This document shows, piece by piece, positions 1 through 9,983 of a stretch of 9,983 nucleotides of DNA. The translations under genes and the position numbers were made by a program. Each line of letters starts with the position of its first letter. The stretch's first letter is position 1. Source of the stretch: Gammaproteobacteria bacterium (GTDB lineage: Bacteria > Pseudomonadota > Gammaproteobacteria > Pseudomonadales > Pseudohongiellaceae); the NCBI GenBank assembly GCA_002719575.1, contig PBHS01000020.1, positions 39,359-49,341 of the forward strand, given 5' to 3'. The notes below the pieces were generated by a model. It was not told the DNA's origin. It saw nothing but the letters and a program-made list of their open reading frames with translations, and did not search any database.

Positions 1-51
1 ATGGATATAAAGGAAGACTATAATAATCTTCTGCGTTCTCTTTCTACATAG
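1..51 (+). CDS. dnaA: DnaA, replication initiator, last 16 codons (5' part outside the window)
   Basis: The first 51 bases read in frame 1 as a short tail, IKEDYNNLLRSLST after Met-Asp, ending in TAG at 49-51. This closely resembles the end of gammaproteobacterial DnaA (E. coli ends IKEDFSNLIRTLSS as I recall it), and it lies directly upstream of dnaN, where dnaA is expected. The tail is the end of the domain IV helix-turn-helix region that binds DnaA boxes. The ATG at position 1 is an internal methionine codon, not a start. Everything else in the protein, including the AAA+ ATPase, lies outside the window. The identification rests on about 14 residues plus synteny. Confidence 0.87.
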   Translation: MDIKEDYNNLLRSLST

Positions 52-82
52 CAACATTATGATAAATAGGATTAATTAGGAA

Positions 83-1186
83 ATGCAATTTCAGATCAGC
101 CGAGACGCTTTGCTTAAACCGCTTAGCCTGATAAGTGGTGTGGTGGAGCGGCGGCAAACTCTCCCAGTTCTTGCGAATGTATTGTTAGTTTTAAAAGATA
201 AAGAGCTATGTTTGACCGGCACCGACCTAGAGGTTGAATTGATCGGTAAAACAGAGGTAGATCAGGCTTATCAATCAGGAGAGGTCACGGTGCCTGCTCG
301 CAAGCTTCTCGACATCTTCAAGTCATTGGGAGAGGGCGCTATGGTGGATGTTGCCCTGGCCGAGAATAAGCTGATGATAAAGTCAGGAAGAAGCCGCTTC
401 ACGCTTGCTACTCTTGCGGCATCAGAATTCCCTAGCGTTGAAGAGGAGCCTGATACGTTTTCCCTTAGCGTTGGTCAAGCTGAACTCCGAAAGCTCTTGG
501 ACAATACCAGCTTCGCTATGGCGCAACAGGATGTTCGGTATTACCTAAATGGAATGCTTTTCGAAGTTGGTAAGAGCTACCTTCGCTTGGTCTCAACTGA
601 CGGCCATCGGCTAGCGATGGAGACTGTGAACCTGTCAAACGAGTTGGTGGAAACGCAACAACAGATCCTTCCGCGAAAAGGGGTTGTCGAGCTGTCTAGG
701 TTGCTAAGCGACGAGGGCGGAGAAATCATGTTGACCTTCGGACAAAACCATATCAGGGCGGAGGTGCCTGAATTTACGTTTACCTCAAAGTTGGTTGATG
801 GCAAGTTTCCTGACTACAATCGAGTGTTACCGAAAGGTGGAAACAAATCAGTGATTGGTGATTGTCAGGAGCTGCGGCAAGCGTTCGCGAGGGCGTCGAT
901 TCTATCTAACGAAAAATATCGTGGTGTAAGGGTCGTGCTGAGAGAGGGGGAAATGACAATTCTGGCGAACAACCCAGATCAGGAAGAGGCGGAAGAGGTG
1001 GTGGCCGTGGAGTATAGTGGAGAACCTATTGAAATGGGTTTTAATGTTTCTTATCTCATAGATGTGCTCTCTACCTTACGTAGCAAAAAGGTTCGCATCA
1101 CGCTATCGGATCCGGGTAGCAGCGCTCTGCTTGAGGCCGAAAAAGGCGGCGACGCCCTTTATGTCGTCATGCCTATGAGGCTTTGA
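83..1186 (+). CDS. dnaN: DNA polymerase III subunit beta (sliding clamp)
   Basis: This is the ring-shaped processivity clamp that tethers DNA polymerase III and other DNA-handling enzymes to the template. At 367 residues it is one longer than E. coli DnaN and matches it end to end: the N-terminus has the LLKPLSLISGVV and LPVLANVLL pattern and the C-terminus is YVVMPMRL. The three repeated clamp domains fall at about 1-120, 125-245 and 246-367. Residues lining the partner-binding pocket are present: Thr172, Gly174, His175, Arg176, Leu177, and the C-terminal Met363-Pro-Met-Arg-Leu. The ATG at 83 follows dnaA by 31 nt. The only purine-rich stretch before it (TTAGGAA) is very close to the ATG, so translation may depend partly on ribosomes arriving from dnaA. 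No truncation or missing key residue is visible. Confidence 0.98.
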   Translation: MQFQISRDALLKPLSLISGVVERRQTLPVLANVLLVLKDKELCLTGTDLEVELIGKTEVDQAYQSGEVTVPARKLLDIFKSLGEGAMVDVALAENKLMIKSGRSRFTLATLAASEFPSVEEEPDTFSLSVGQAELRKLLDNTSFAMAQQDVRYYLNGMLFEVGKSYLRLVSTDGHRLAMETVNLSNELVETQQQILPRKGVVELSRLLSDEGGEIMLTFGQNHIRAEVPEFTFTSKLVDGKFPDYNRVLPKGGNKSVIGDCQELRQAFARASILSNEKYRGVRVVLREGEMTILANNPDQEEAEEVVAVEYSGEPIEMGFNVSYLIDVLSTLRSKKVRITLSDPGSSALLEAEKGGDALYVVMPMRL

Positions 1187-1207
1187 GCATTTCCGGCGTT
1201 TTGAGCT

Positions 1208-1291
1208 ATGAGCCCGCTGAGCGATGGGAGGGATCTCAGTTTGGCATCTCTTGAGGGTGGCTGTCCAAACTCCTTGCACTATTTCACCTGA
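1208..1291 (+). CDS. Possible 27-residue leader peptide upstream of recF (hypothetical)
   Basis: An ATG at 1208 opens a 27-codon frame that begins MSPLSDGRDLSLASLEGG and ends at TGA 1289-1291. The peptide has no family I recognise. It fills most of the 107-bp dnaN-recF gap, and its stop lies 2 nt before the recF ATG (TGATTATG). recF itself has no visible Shine-Dalgarno sequence, so ribosomes ending here could restart on recF. Against it: its own ribosome site is poor (GAG only 2 nt before the ATG), and a frame of this length stays open by chance fairly often. The frame has an upstream stop (TGA at 1202), so it is not an extension of dnaN. Confidence 0.27.
   Translation: MSPLSDGRDLSLASLEGGCPNSLHYFT
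1238..1271 (+). other. Inverted repeat upstream of recF
   Basis: AGTTTGG (1238-1244) and CCAAACT (1265-1271) are perfect 7-bp inverted arms separated by 20 nt, ending 22 nt before the recF ATG. No T-run follows, so this is not a standard terminator. It could be an mRNA hairpin limiting access to recF, or chance. Confidence 0.3.
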
Positions 1292-1293
1292 TT

Positions 1294-5599
<4,306 letters not shown>

Positions 5600-5606
5600 T
5601 AAGTGC

Positions 5607-6158
5607 CTAAGCATGCTGAAATGATGTCTCAACGCCGACGAATTCAGCGAGACTATCATAGATCTCAACATTCGCGTCATTAAGATTTTGCAATTGCCTT
5701 TCCGTTTGTGCCCCCTTCCCAGTCCTCACCAGCACTGGTTTCATGTTATGAGTCTGGGCAGCTTGTAAATCTGTCAAGCTGTCGCCAACGAAGGGCTGGC
5801 CCCCAAGACTTACACTCAGTTCCTGTTCAATCCGCGTAAGCAGGCCTGTACCGGGTTTCCGGCACAGGCAAGCCTCTTCTGGCCCATGCGGGCAGAAAAA
5901 AAACCCTTCTATAAAGCCACCGTATTCTTCCACCTCTGAGCGAAGCTTCTGATGGATATCCGCTAAAGCCACTTCATCGAAGAGCCCGCGAGCGAGCCCT
6001 GATTGGTTCGTGGCAACCGCAATTCGATATCCACTTGCTGTAAGTTTCGCGATGGCTTCAATACTCCCGGAAATGGGTTTCCACTCATCAGCGGACTTGA
6101 TGTGATCGTCGGAGTCCTCGTTTATCACTCCATCTCTATCAAGCACGATGAATTTCAT
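5607..6158 (-). CDS. gmhB: D-glycero-beta-D-manno-heptose 1,7-bisphosphate 7-phosphatase
   Basis: GmhB removes the C7 phosphate from heptose bisphosphate in the ADP-heptose pathway, which feeds the inner core of lipopolysaccharide; it is cytosolic. The 183-residue protein is a HAD phosphatase: LDRDGVIN carries nucleophile Asp7 and acid/base Asp9, ATNQSG (49-54) is motif II, Lys101 is in CRKP, and FVGDSLTD (123-130) is motif IV with Asp126 and Asp130. A zinc-binding group, Cys89, His91, Cys97, Cys99, separates it from histidinol phosphatase and other HAD enzymes. Its loop is short (five residues between His and Cys). The start at 6158 has GAGGTG 7 nt upstream; the frame is open to 6212, but those extra 18 residues would run into glyS. 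It lies 22 nt after glyS and 7 nt before plsC. Confidence 0.94.
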   Translation of the reverse strand: MKFIVLDRDGVINEDSDDHIKSADEWKPISGSIEAIAKLTASGYRIAVATNQSGLARGLFDEVALADIHQKLRSEVEEYGGFIEGFFFCPHGPEEACLCRKPGTGLLTRIEQELSVSLGGQPFVGDSLTDLQAAQTHNMKPVLVRTGKGAQTERQLQNLNDANVEIYDSLAEFVGVETSFQHA

Positions 6159-6165
6159 GGTTAGG

Positions 6166-6171
6166 CACCTC
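6166..6171 (-). promoter_or_regulatory. Ribosome binding site that fixes the gmhB start
   Basis: On the - strand GAGGTG lies 7 nt upstream of the ATG at 6158, the strongest Shine-Dalgarno sequence in this operon. It sits in the 22-nt gap after the glyS stop codon and excludes the longer start at 6212. Confidence 0.75.
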
Positions 6172-6180
6172 GGCCTTAAA

Positions 6181-8259
6181 TCAGGAATTGGACAGGTAGG
6201 AAATATCAGCAAATTTGAGAAACAATGATTGCAGTTCTGCCAGTAATGCGAACCGATTTGCCCTCACGGATTCAACCTCCGCCATCACGAGAACGCCGTC
6301 AAAAAAAACGTCTATAACAGGTTTAAGCGTAGCAAGAAGGGCGAGCCCTTTCTGATAATCCCCCTGCACAATAAGTGGCGTTAATTCCATCTCAATGTCA
6401 GCCATGGCAAAAAAAAGCGCTCTTTCTGCGTCCTCAAGCATTAGACTCTCATCTGGCGAAGGGAAGCTTTTGGTGGAACCCTTCTTGGAAAGAATATTCG
6501 CGACGCGCTTATTGGATGCCGCTAGGGACTGTGCTTCCGGCATTAGTGCAAAGGCATGGACTGCCTGAATTCGGCGATGAAAGTCGAGCGGACGGGTAGG
6601 CCGCAACGCGAATACTGACTGAAACTCCTCGCTGCTAATGCCTTCGTCGACATACCATGCTCTCAGACGCTCTAGGACAAAGTCGAAAACATTACCGGCG
6701 GTGCCTTTTGCAAGATGGCCATTTGGAAAGGTCTCAACCGATGTGTGAATAACTGATTCAAGATCTAGCTCGATCTGCCTTTCTATGATTATTCTTAAGA
6801 TCCCAATGGCGGAGCGACGCAACGCGAAGGGATCTTTCGAGCCGGTTGGTGGTTGATTAATTCCAAACAAACCCACTATTGTGTCTAACTTGTCTGCTAC
6901 CGCTAAAACCGCCCCTGTCTCTGATGCAGGCAAATCATCGCCCGAAAAGCGGGGCAGGTATTGTTCGTAGATAGCTTGGGCGACCTCGGGTGCCTCACCA
7001 TCATTTGCCGCGTAGTACGACCCCATGAGGCCTTGGAGTTCGGCAAACTCACCTACCATGTTAGTCAGCAAATCGCATTTCGCCAGTTCTGCCGCTCGCA
7101 TACAATGACTAGGATTGGCAGGAGTTTTGTGCGCAATCTGTTCGGCCAGCTGGCCTACACGCTTGCACTTATCAAGTACGGTGCCTAATTTTTCCTGAAA
7201 AATCAGTTTGTCCAGGTCTTCCTTCCTTGCTACCAAAGGTTTGTCTTGGTCCGTGTCGAAAAAAAACTGGGCGTCAGCCAGGCGTGGCCTGATGACACGC
7301 TCGTTTCCAGTAATAACTTGCTGTAGGTCGTTGCTCTGGATATTTGCAATCGCAACAAATTTTGGCAGGAGTCGGCCTTCCGCATCAGCCAGATGAAAGC
7401 ACTTCTGGTGTGATTTCATAGTAAGAATAAGCGCTTCTTGTGGAACCGCCAAAAAACCCTCGTCAAAACTTCCGGTGAGGGCGACAGGAAATTCAACCAG
7501 GCTCGTGACTTCCTCTAGCAAGGGCTCATCAATGACAGCAACGGCTCCGAGCGCTGTTGCCTCTCTTTCGACCTGATCCCTGATCATGTCACGACGCTTG
7601 TCGAAGCGGGCGATCACTTTTCCTTGCTGCTCTAAAACGAGTTCATAATCCGTGGGTTCGACCAGCGGCAAGTCCTCGTTCTTGTGTGAGCGGTGCCCCC
7701 GGGTGCAATTGCCAGAGCGAACTCCAAGGATTTCAGTCTCTATGGTTTCCTTTCCGAAAAGAATGACCAACCAATGCAGTGGCCGAACGAATTCGGTTCG
7801 AGAGGAACCCCAGCGCATCCGCTTTGGAATTTGAAGTCTTGACAAGGCGTTTTCTAAGATGCCCGGTATCAACTCTTTAGTCGCCCGTCCTTTGTCGTTT
7901 ATTGAGAAACTCAGCTTCTCTACACCATCTTTTTCTACCCGCGCCAATTGGTCGATTTCAACGCCACATGATCTTGCGAAGCCCAGCGCTGCCGGGGTTG
8001 GTGCGCCTAAGTCATCGAATGCCGCTTTGATGGCAGGTCCAAAACGGGTTCTCTCCCGATCCTGCTGGGCTTCTCCTAGTTTTTCTATCAAGACCGCCAG
8101 TCTGCGCGGCGACGCAAACCGCTGTACCCTGCCCAATGAAAGTTTTTGTGCCTGAAATTGTTCAACAAGCGACTTTTCCAGTGAATCAGAAAGGCCCTCC
8201 AGCGCTTTCGGAGGCAGCTCCTCGGTCCCGATTTCTATCAGCAGATCACGCGTGCTCAC
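6181..8259 (-). CDS. glyS: Glycine--tRNA ligase subunit beta
   Basis: This is the large subunit of the bacterial alpha2-beta2 glycyl-tRNA synthetase, which recognises tRNA-Gly while the alpha subunit forms glycyl-adenylate. At 692 residues it matches E. coli GlyS (689). The N-terminus has the family signature EIGTEELPPKAL (9-20). The HD-like central part includes KCDLLTNMVGEF (from 394) and DKLDTIVGLFGINQPPTGS (from about 456). The C-terminal anticodon-binding domain includes VFFDGVLVMAE (651-661) and RANRFALL. Translation begins at GTG 8259, only 2 nt after the glyQ stop; no strong ribosome site is visible, so translation is probably coupled to glyQ, which would balance the subunits. The next ATG is far inside conserved sequence, so the GTG is well supported. 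Three runs of eight T in the coding strand are noted separately. Confidence 0.97.
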   Translation of the reverse strand: MSTRDLLIEIGTEELPPKALEGLSDSLEKSLVEQFQAQKLSLGRVQRFASPRRLAVLIEKLGEAQQDRERTRFGPAIKAAFDDLGAPTPAALGFARSCGVEIDQLARVEKDGVEKLSFSINDKGRATKELIPGILENALSRLQIPKRMRWGSSRTEFVRPLHWLVILFGKETIETEILGVRSGNCTRGHRSHKNEDLPLVEPTDYELVLEQQGKVIARFDKRRDMIRDQVEREATALGAVAVIDEPLLEEVTSLVEFPVALTGSFDEGFLAVPQEALILTMKSHQKCFHLADAEGRLLPKFVAIANIQSNDLQQVITGNERVIRPRLADAQFFFDTDQDKPLVARKEDLDKLIFQEKLGTVLDKCKRVGQLAEQIAHKTPANPSHCMRAAELAKCDLLTNMVGEFAELQGLMGSYYAANDGEAPEVAQAIYEQYLPRFSGDDLPASETGAVLAVADKLDTIVGLFGINQPPTGSKDPFALRRSAIGILRIIIERQIELDLESVIHTSVETFPNGHLAKGTAGNVFDFVLERLRAWYVDEGISSEEFQSVFALRPTRPLDFHRRIQAVHAFALMPEAQSLAASNKRVANILSKKGSTKSFPSPDESLMLEDAERALFFAMADIEMELTPLIVQGDYQKGLALLATLKPVIDVFFDGVLVMAEVESVRANRFALLAELQSLFLKFADISYLSNS

Positions 8260-8261
8260 GG

Positions 8262-9194
8262 TCAGAGTAAACCCAAATATTCTTCTCGAAGTCGCTCAGG
8301 CGCAAGGGGGAAGCCTAGACGCTTACGACTGTCGAAATATCCTTCAGCGACTCCCCGAGCGAGGCTACGTACGCGTAATATGAAACGCTGGCGTTCCGTT
8401 ACTGACACCGCCTTTCTCGCATCCAGCAGATTGAAATAATGAGACGCTTTCAGCACCTGCTCATAAGCAGGTAATGCAAGTTGTTTGTCCAGTAAGCACT
8501 GACACTGTTTCTCGCACTCATCAAAGTTTTGGAACAGCAGCGTAGTATCCGCCTGCTCAAAGTTGTAGGCAGACATTTCTAACTCGTTTTGCCTGAACAC
8601 GTCCCCGTAAGTCACAGAGCCGTCTAGATCATGAGCCCAGACAATGTCATATATACTATCGACTCCCTGCAGATACATGGCGAGTCGCTCAATACCGTAG
8701 GTGATCTCTCCACTTACAGGATGACACTCGAGCCCGCCCACCTGTTGAAAGTAGGTGAATTGAGTGATTTCCATACCGTTGAGCCACACTTCCCAGCCCA
8801 AGCCCCAGGCTCCCAGCGTCGGCGATTCCCAGTTGTCTTCGACAAAACGTACGTCGTTAACCAACATGTCGATACCCAGGCTGCGAAGAGAATCAAGATA
8901 TAGCTCTTGAATATCTTTTGGGGACGGTTTCAGAATGACCTGAAACTGATAGTAATGTTGTAGTCGGTTAGGGTTTTCGCCATAGCGACCATCCGTCGGC
9001 CTACGGCATGGCTGTACGTAGGCGGTGTTCCAACTCTCTGGTCCGATGGCTCTGAGAAAAGTCGCCGGATGAAAGGTGCCTGCGCCCACTTCAATATCCA
9101 AGGGCTGAAGAATAACGCAACCTCTTTCGGCCCAGAATTGTTGAAGCGCCATAATCAACCCCTGAAAGGTTAACAAGTCGTAGTTGCTTTTCAC
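8262..9194 (-). CDS. glyQ: Glycine--tRNA ligase subunit alpha
   Basis: GlyQ is the catalytic subunit: a class II synthetase core that activates glycine with ATP and, with GlyS, charges tRNA-Gly in the cytosol. At 310 residues it is near the E. coli length (303) and aligns throughout. TFQGLI (9-14) and [11 protein letters not shown] (30-40) begin the fold. The motif 2 region is [23 protein letters not shown] (64-86), the glycine site region is [22 protein letters not shown] (133-154), and motif 3 is [13 protein letters not shown] (162-174). The start is a GTG at 9194. No ATG is available between it and an upstream in-frame stop (near 9260), and the next ATG (codon 15) would remove conserved TFQGLI. 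There is no clear Shine-Dalgarno sequence. It is the first gene of the leftward operon. Confidence 0.97.
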   Translation of the reverse strand: MKSNYDLLTFQGLIMALQQFWAERGCVILQPLDIEVGAGTFHPATFLRAIGPESWNTAYVQPCRRPTDGRYGENPNRLQHYYQFQVILKPSPKDIQELYLDSLRSLGIDMLVNDVRFVEDNWESPTLGAWGLGWEVWLNGMEITQFTYFQQVGGLECHPVSGEITYGIERLAMYLQGVDSIYDIVWAHDLDGSVTYGDVFRQNELEMSAYNFEQADTTLLFQNFDECEKQCQCLLDKQLALPAYEQVLKASHYFNLLDARKAVSVTERQRFILRVRSLARGVAEGYFDSRKRLGFPLAPERLREEYLGLL

Positions 9195-9230
9195 GATGTA
9201 TTTGATTTTTCGAGATTTTGCGGGATTACA

Positions 9231-9259
9231 ATTATCCTTGATTCTTCGGAACTAATCTA
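9231..9259 (-). promoter_or_regulatory. Candidate sigma-70 promoter for the glyQ-glyS-gmhB-plsC operon
   Basis: On the - strand GATAAT (9231-9236, five of six to TATAAT) lies 17 bp downstream of TAGATT (9254-9259, three of six to TTGACA). Transcription would start near 9225 and give glyQ a leader of about 30 nt. It is the best match in the divergent gap, but the -35 is weak. No riboswitch or T-box structure is seen. Confidence 0.45.
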
Positions 9260-9344
9260 GCGTACAGGCTTCTCCAAAAAACAGGTTGAGCCGATAGGCA
9301 TTGGCTTTGTGAGGCGCGGGTCTCTGCTACTCACTGCGACCTCT

Positions 9345-9353
9345 TGGTACAAT
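9345..9353 (+). promoter_or_regulatory. Candidate extended -10 promoter for the lipid A acyltransferase gene
   Basis: TGGTACAAT has the extended TG (9345-9346) and TACAAT (9348-9353). Transcription would begin near 9360 and give a leader of about 49 nt. No convincing -35 lies 16-18 bp upstream. The same nine bases occur before gyrB at 2355. Confidence 0.4.
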
Positions 9354-9408
9354 GATTCCTGACGTTCTGGGGACTAGTTTCTGCAAATTCAAACACGGCG
9401 GGCACACG

Positions 9409-9983
9409 ATGATTCAAGCATTAGCTTACATTTCCTTGAGGGCGCTTTTGATGGTGTGTTCTTGGCTGCCACTTTCAGTCTTGCACGCGCTCGCTCGACT
9501 TTTTGGTGGGTTTCTTTACCTGCTTCCTAACCGAATGAGAGACACAACCCGTAAGAACCTGAAAACCTGTTTCCCAAATCGCTCAGAAGAAGAGTTGGAT
9601 CTCTTGGTGAGGGAGAGCCTTGTTCACACTGCTGCCACGGCCCTGGAAATGGGCTGGGCCTGGGTGGCGCCACTGTCGGCAACCTTGAAGCTTGTTCGCG
9701 GCAGCGAAGGTCTTTCAGCTTTTGATTCGGCGGTTGAGAGTTCACGAGGCGTCGTTTTGCTGGCTCCACATTTGAGCAATTGGGAGGTTTTCGGCTTTTT
9801 TGCCTGTGAAGGTAAGCCGTCTAACTTTATGTATCAGCCGCCACAAAATGCGGGCCTCGATAAATTGCTGCGAAGGGTTCGCTCGCGCAATGGAGTTAAT
9901 TTGGCACCAACGAACCGCAAGGGGGTCGCTCAGTTATTGAGCGCGCTCAAAAGGGGGGAAATCGTTGGCATTCTGCCTGATCA
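9409..9983 (+). CDS. LpxL/HtrB-family lipid A acyltransferase, N-terminal 191 codons (3' end outside the window)
   Basis: This family moves an acyl chain from acyl-ACP to the lipid A precursor at the inner-membrane inner face, completing the secondary acylation of lipid A. The visible part begins MIQALAYISLRALLMVCSW, with hydrophobic segments across about 5-40. The catalytic HX4E motif is APHLSNWE, with His121 and Glu126, close to the E. coli LpxL positions. APTNRKG and GILPD (187-191), also typical of the family, follow. ATG 9409 has only a weak ribosome site (GGCGGG, 6 nt upstream). An in-frame ATG at 9352 would add 19 polar residues and overlap the candidate -10 box, so 9409 is preferred. 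In P. aeruginosa the gene at this place is htrB1, which by memory adds a 2-hydroxylaurate; specificity here cannot be read. Frame is open to the window edge with no stop. Confidence 0.9.
   Translation, partial: MIQALAYISLRALLMVCSWLPLSVLHALARLFGGFLYLLPNRMRDTTRKNLKTCFPNRSEEELDLLVRESLVHTAATALEMGWAWVAPLSATLKLVRGSEGLSAFDSAVESSRGVVLLAPHLSNWEVFGFFACEGKPSNFMYQPPQNAGLDKLLRRVRSRNGVNLAPTNRKGVAQLLSALKRGEIVGILPD

Noticed and set aside
1241..1269. TTGGCA followed after 17 bp by TCCAAA as a recF promoter
   Set aside because: The -10 has only three of six matches, and the bases are better described as part of the inverted repeat.
5600..5680. Longer PlsC starts at 5680, 5671, 5659 and 5614
   Set aside because: The three longest starts would overlap gmhB, all four lack a well-placed ribosome site, and they add residues before the natural membrane segment. 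ATG 5599 has AGG at a 6-nt spacing.
6159..6212. Longer GmhB start at 6212
   Set aside because: It would overlap the end of glyS and add 18 residues before the conserved LDRDG start; GAGGTG supports 6158.
6744..6752. TGTGAATAA, a match to the reverse of the DnaA box TTATNCACA
   Set aside because: It is single, inside glyS and far from dnaA. About 0.3 such matches are expected by chance in 10 kb. No cluster and no AT-rich unwinding region are present, so oriC is probably upstream of the window.
9263..9307. Weak hairpin (AGCC/GGCT) followed by T6 upstream of glyQ on the - strand
   Set aside because: The stem is only 4 bp and the T-run is 7 nt further on, so it is not a credible terminator or attenuator.
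9352..9408. Longer start for the acyltransferase at ATG 9352
   Set aside because: It overlaps the candidate -10 box and adds polar residues before the membrane segment. Not fully excluded.
9527..9769. 80-codon open frame on the - strand within the acyltransferase gene
   Set aside because: It is antisense to a clearly homologous coding region and its low-complexity peptide resembles no family; it is a shadow frame, like the other antisense frames inside dnaN, recF, gyrB, glyS and glyQ.

Overview
The window is the origin-proximal replication/repair cluster of a gammaproteobacterium. On the + strand it runs dnaA (last codons only), dnaN, recF, gyrB. On the - strand follow a 1-acylglycerol-3-phosphate acyltransferase (plsC-like), gmhB, glyS and glyQ. 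At the right edge a + strand LpxL/HtrB-type lipid A acyltransferase is cut by the window. From what I remember of Pseudomonas aeruginosa, this order matches its chromosome start (dnaA-dnaN-recF-gyrB-lptA-gmhB-...-glyS-glyQ-...-htrB1), without the extra gene between gmhB and glyS and without tag between glyQ and htrB1. Together with the long 809-residue GyrB, this points to a Pseudomonas-like, Cellvibrio-like or related marine gammaproteobacterium. GC looks close to 50% by eye (not counted). The species cannot be named from this.

Left half (1-4889): dnaA, dnaN, recF and gyrB are closely spaced (31, 107 and 86 bp gaps) and probably form one transcription unit, with possible internal promoters. 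The most interesting hidden signal is here: two copies of the same 14-bp parS-type sequence GTTTCACGTGGAAC (1707-1720 and 2340-2353), both inside recF. These are likely loading sites for the chromosome-partitioning protein ParB. Both are also read as the tetrapeptide Phe-His-Val-Glu of RecF, so the DNA may serve two purposes. A 27-codon reading frame fills most of the dnaN-recF gap and stops 2 nt before the recF start codon.

Middle and right (4886-9194): glyQ-glyS-gmhB-plsC reads leftward with gaps of 2, 22 and 7 nt and looks like one operon. It supplies glycyl-tRNA synthetase, a step of ADP-heptose synthesis for LPS core, and phosphatidic acid for phospholipids. Its end meets gyrB head-on with overlapping stop codons (4886-4889).

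Right edge (9195-9983): a 214-bp divergent intergenic region with a candidate promoter in each direction separates glyQ from the lipid A acyltransferase. Apart from the possible parS sites, this is a conserved housekeeping region. I see no mobile element, CRISPR array, tRNA, rRNA or clearly new multi-gene system.
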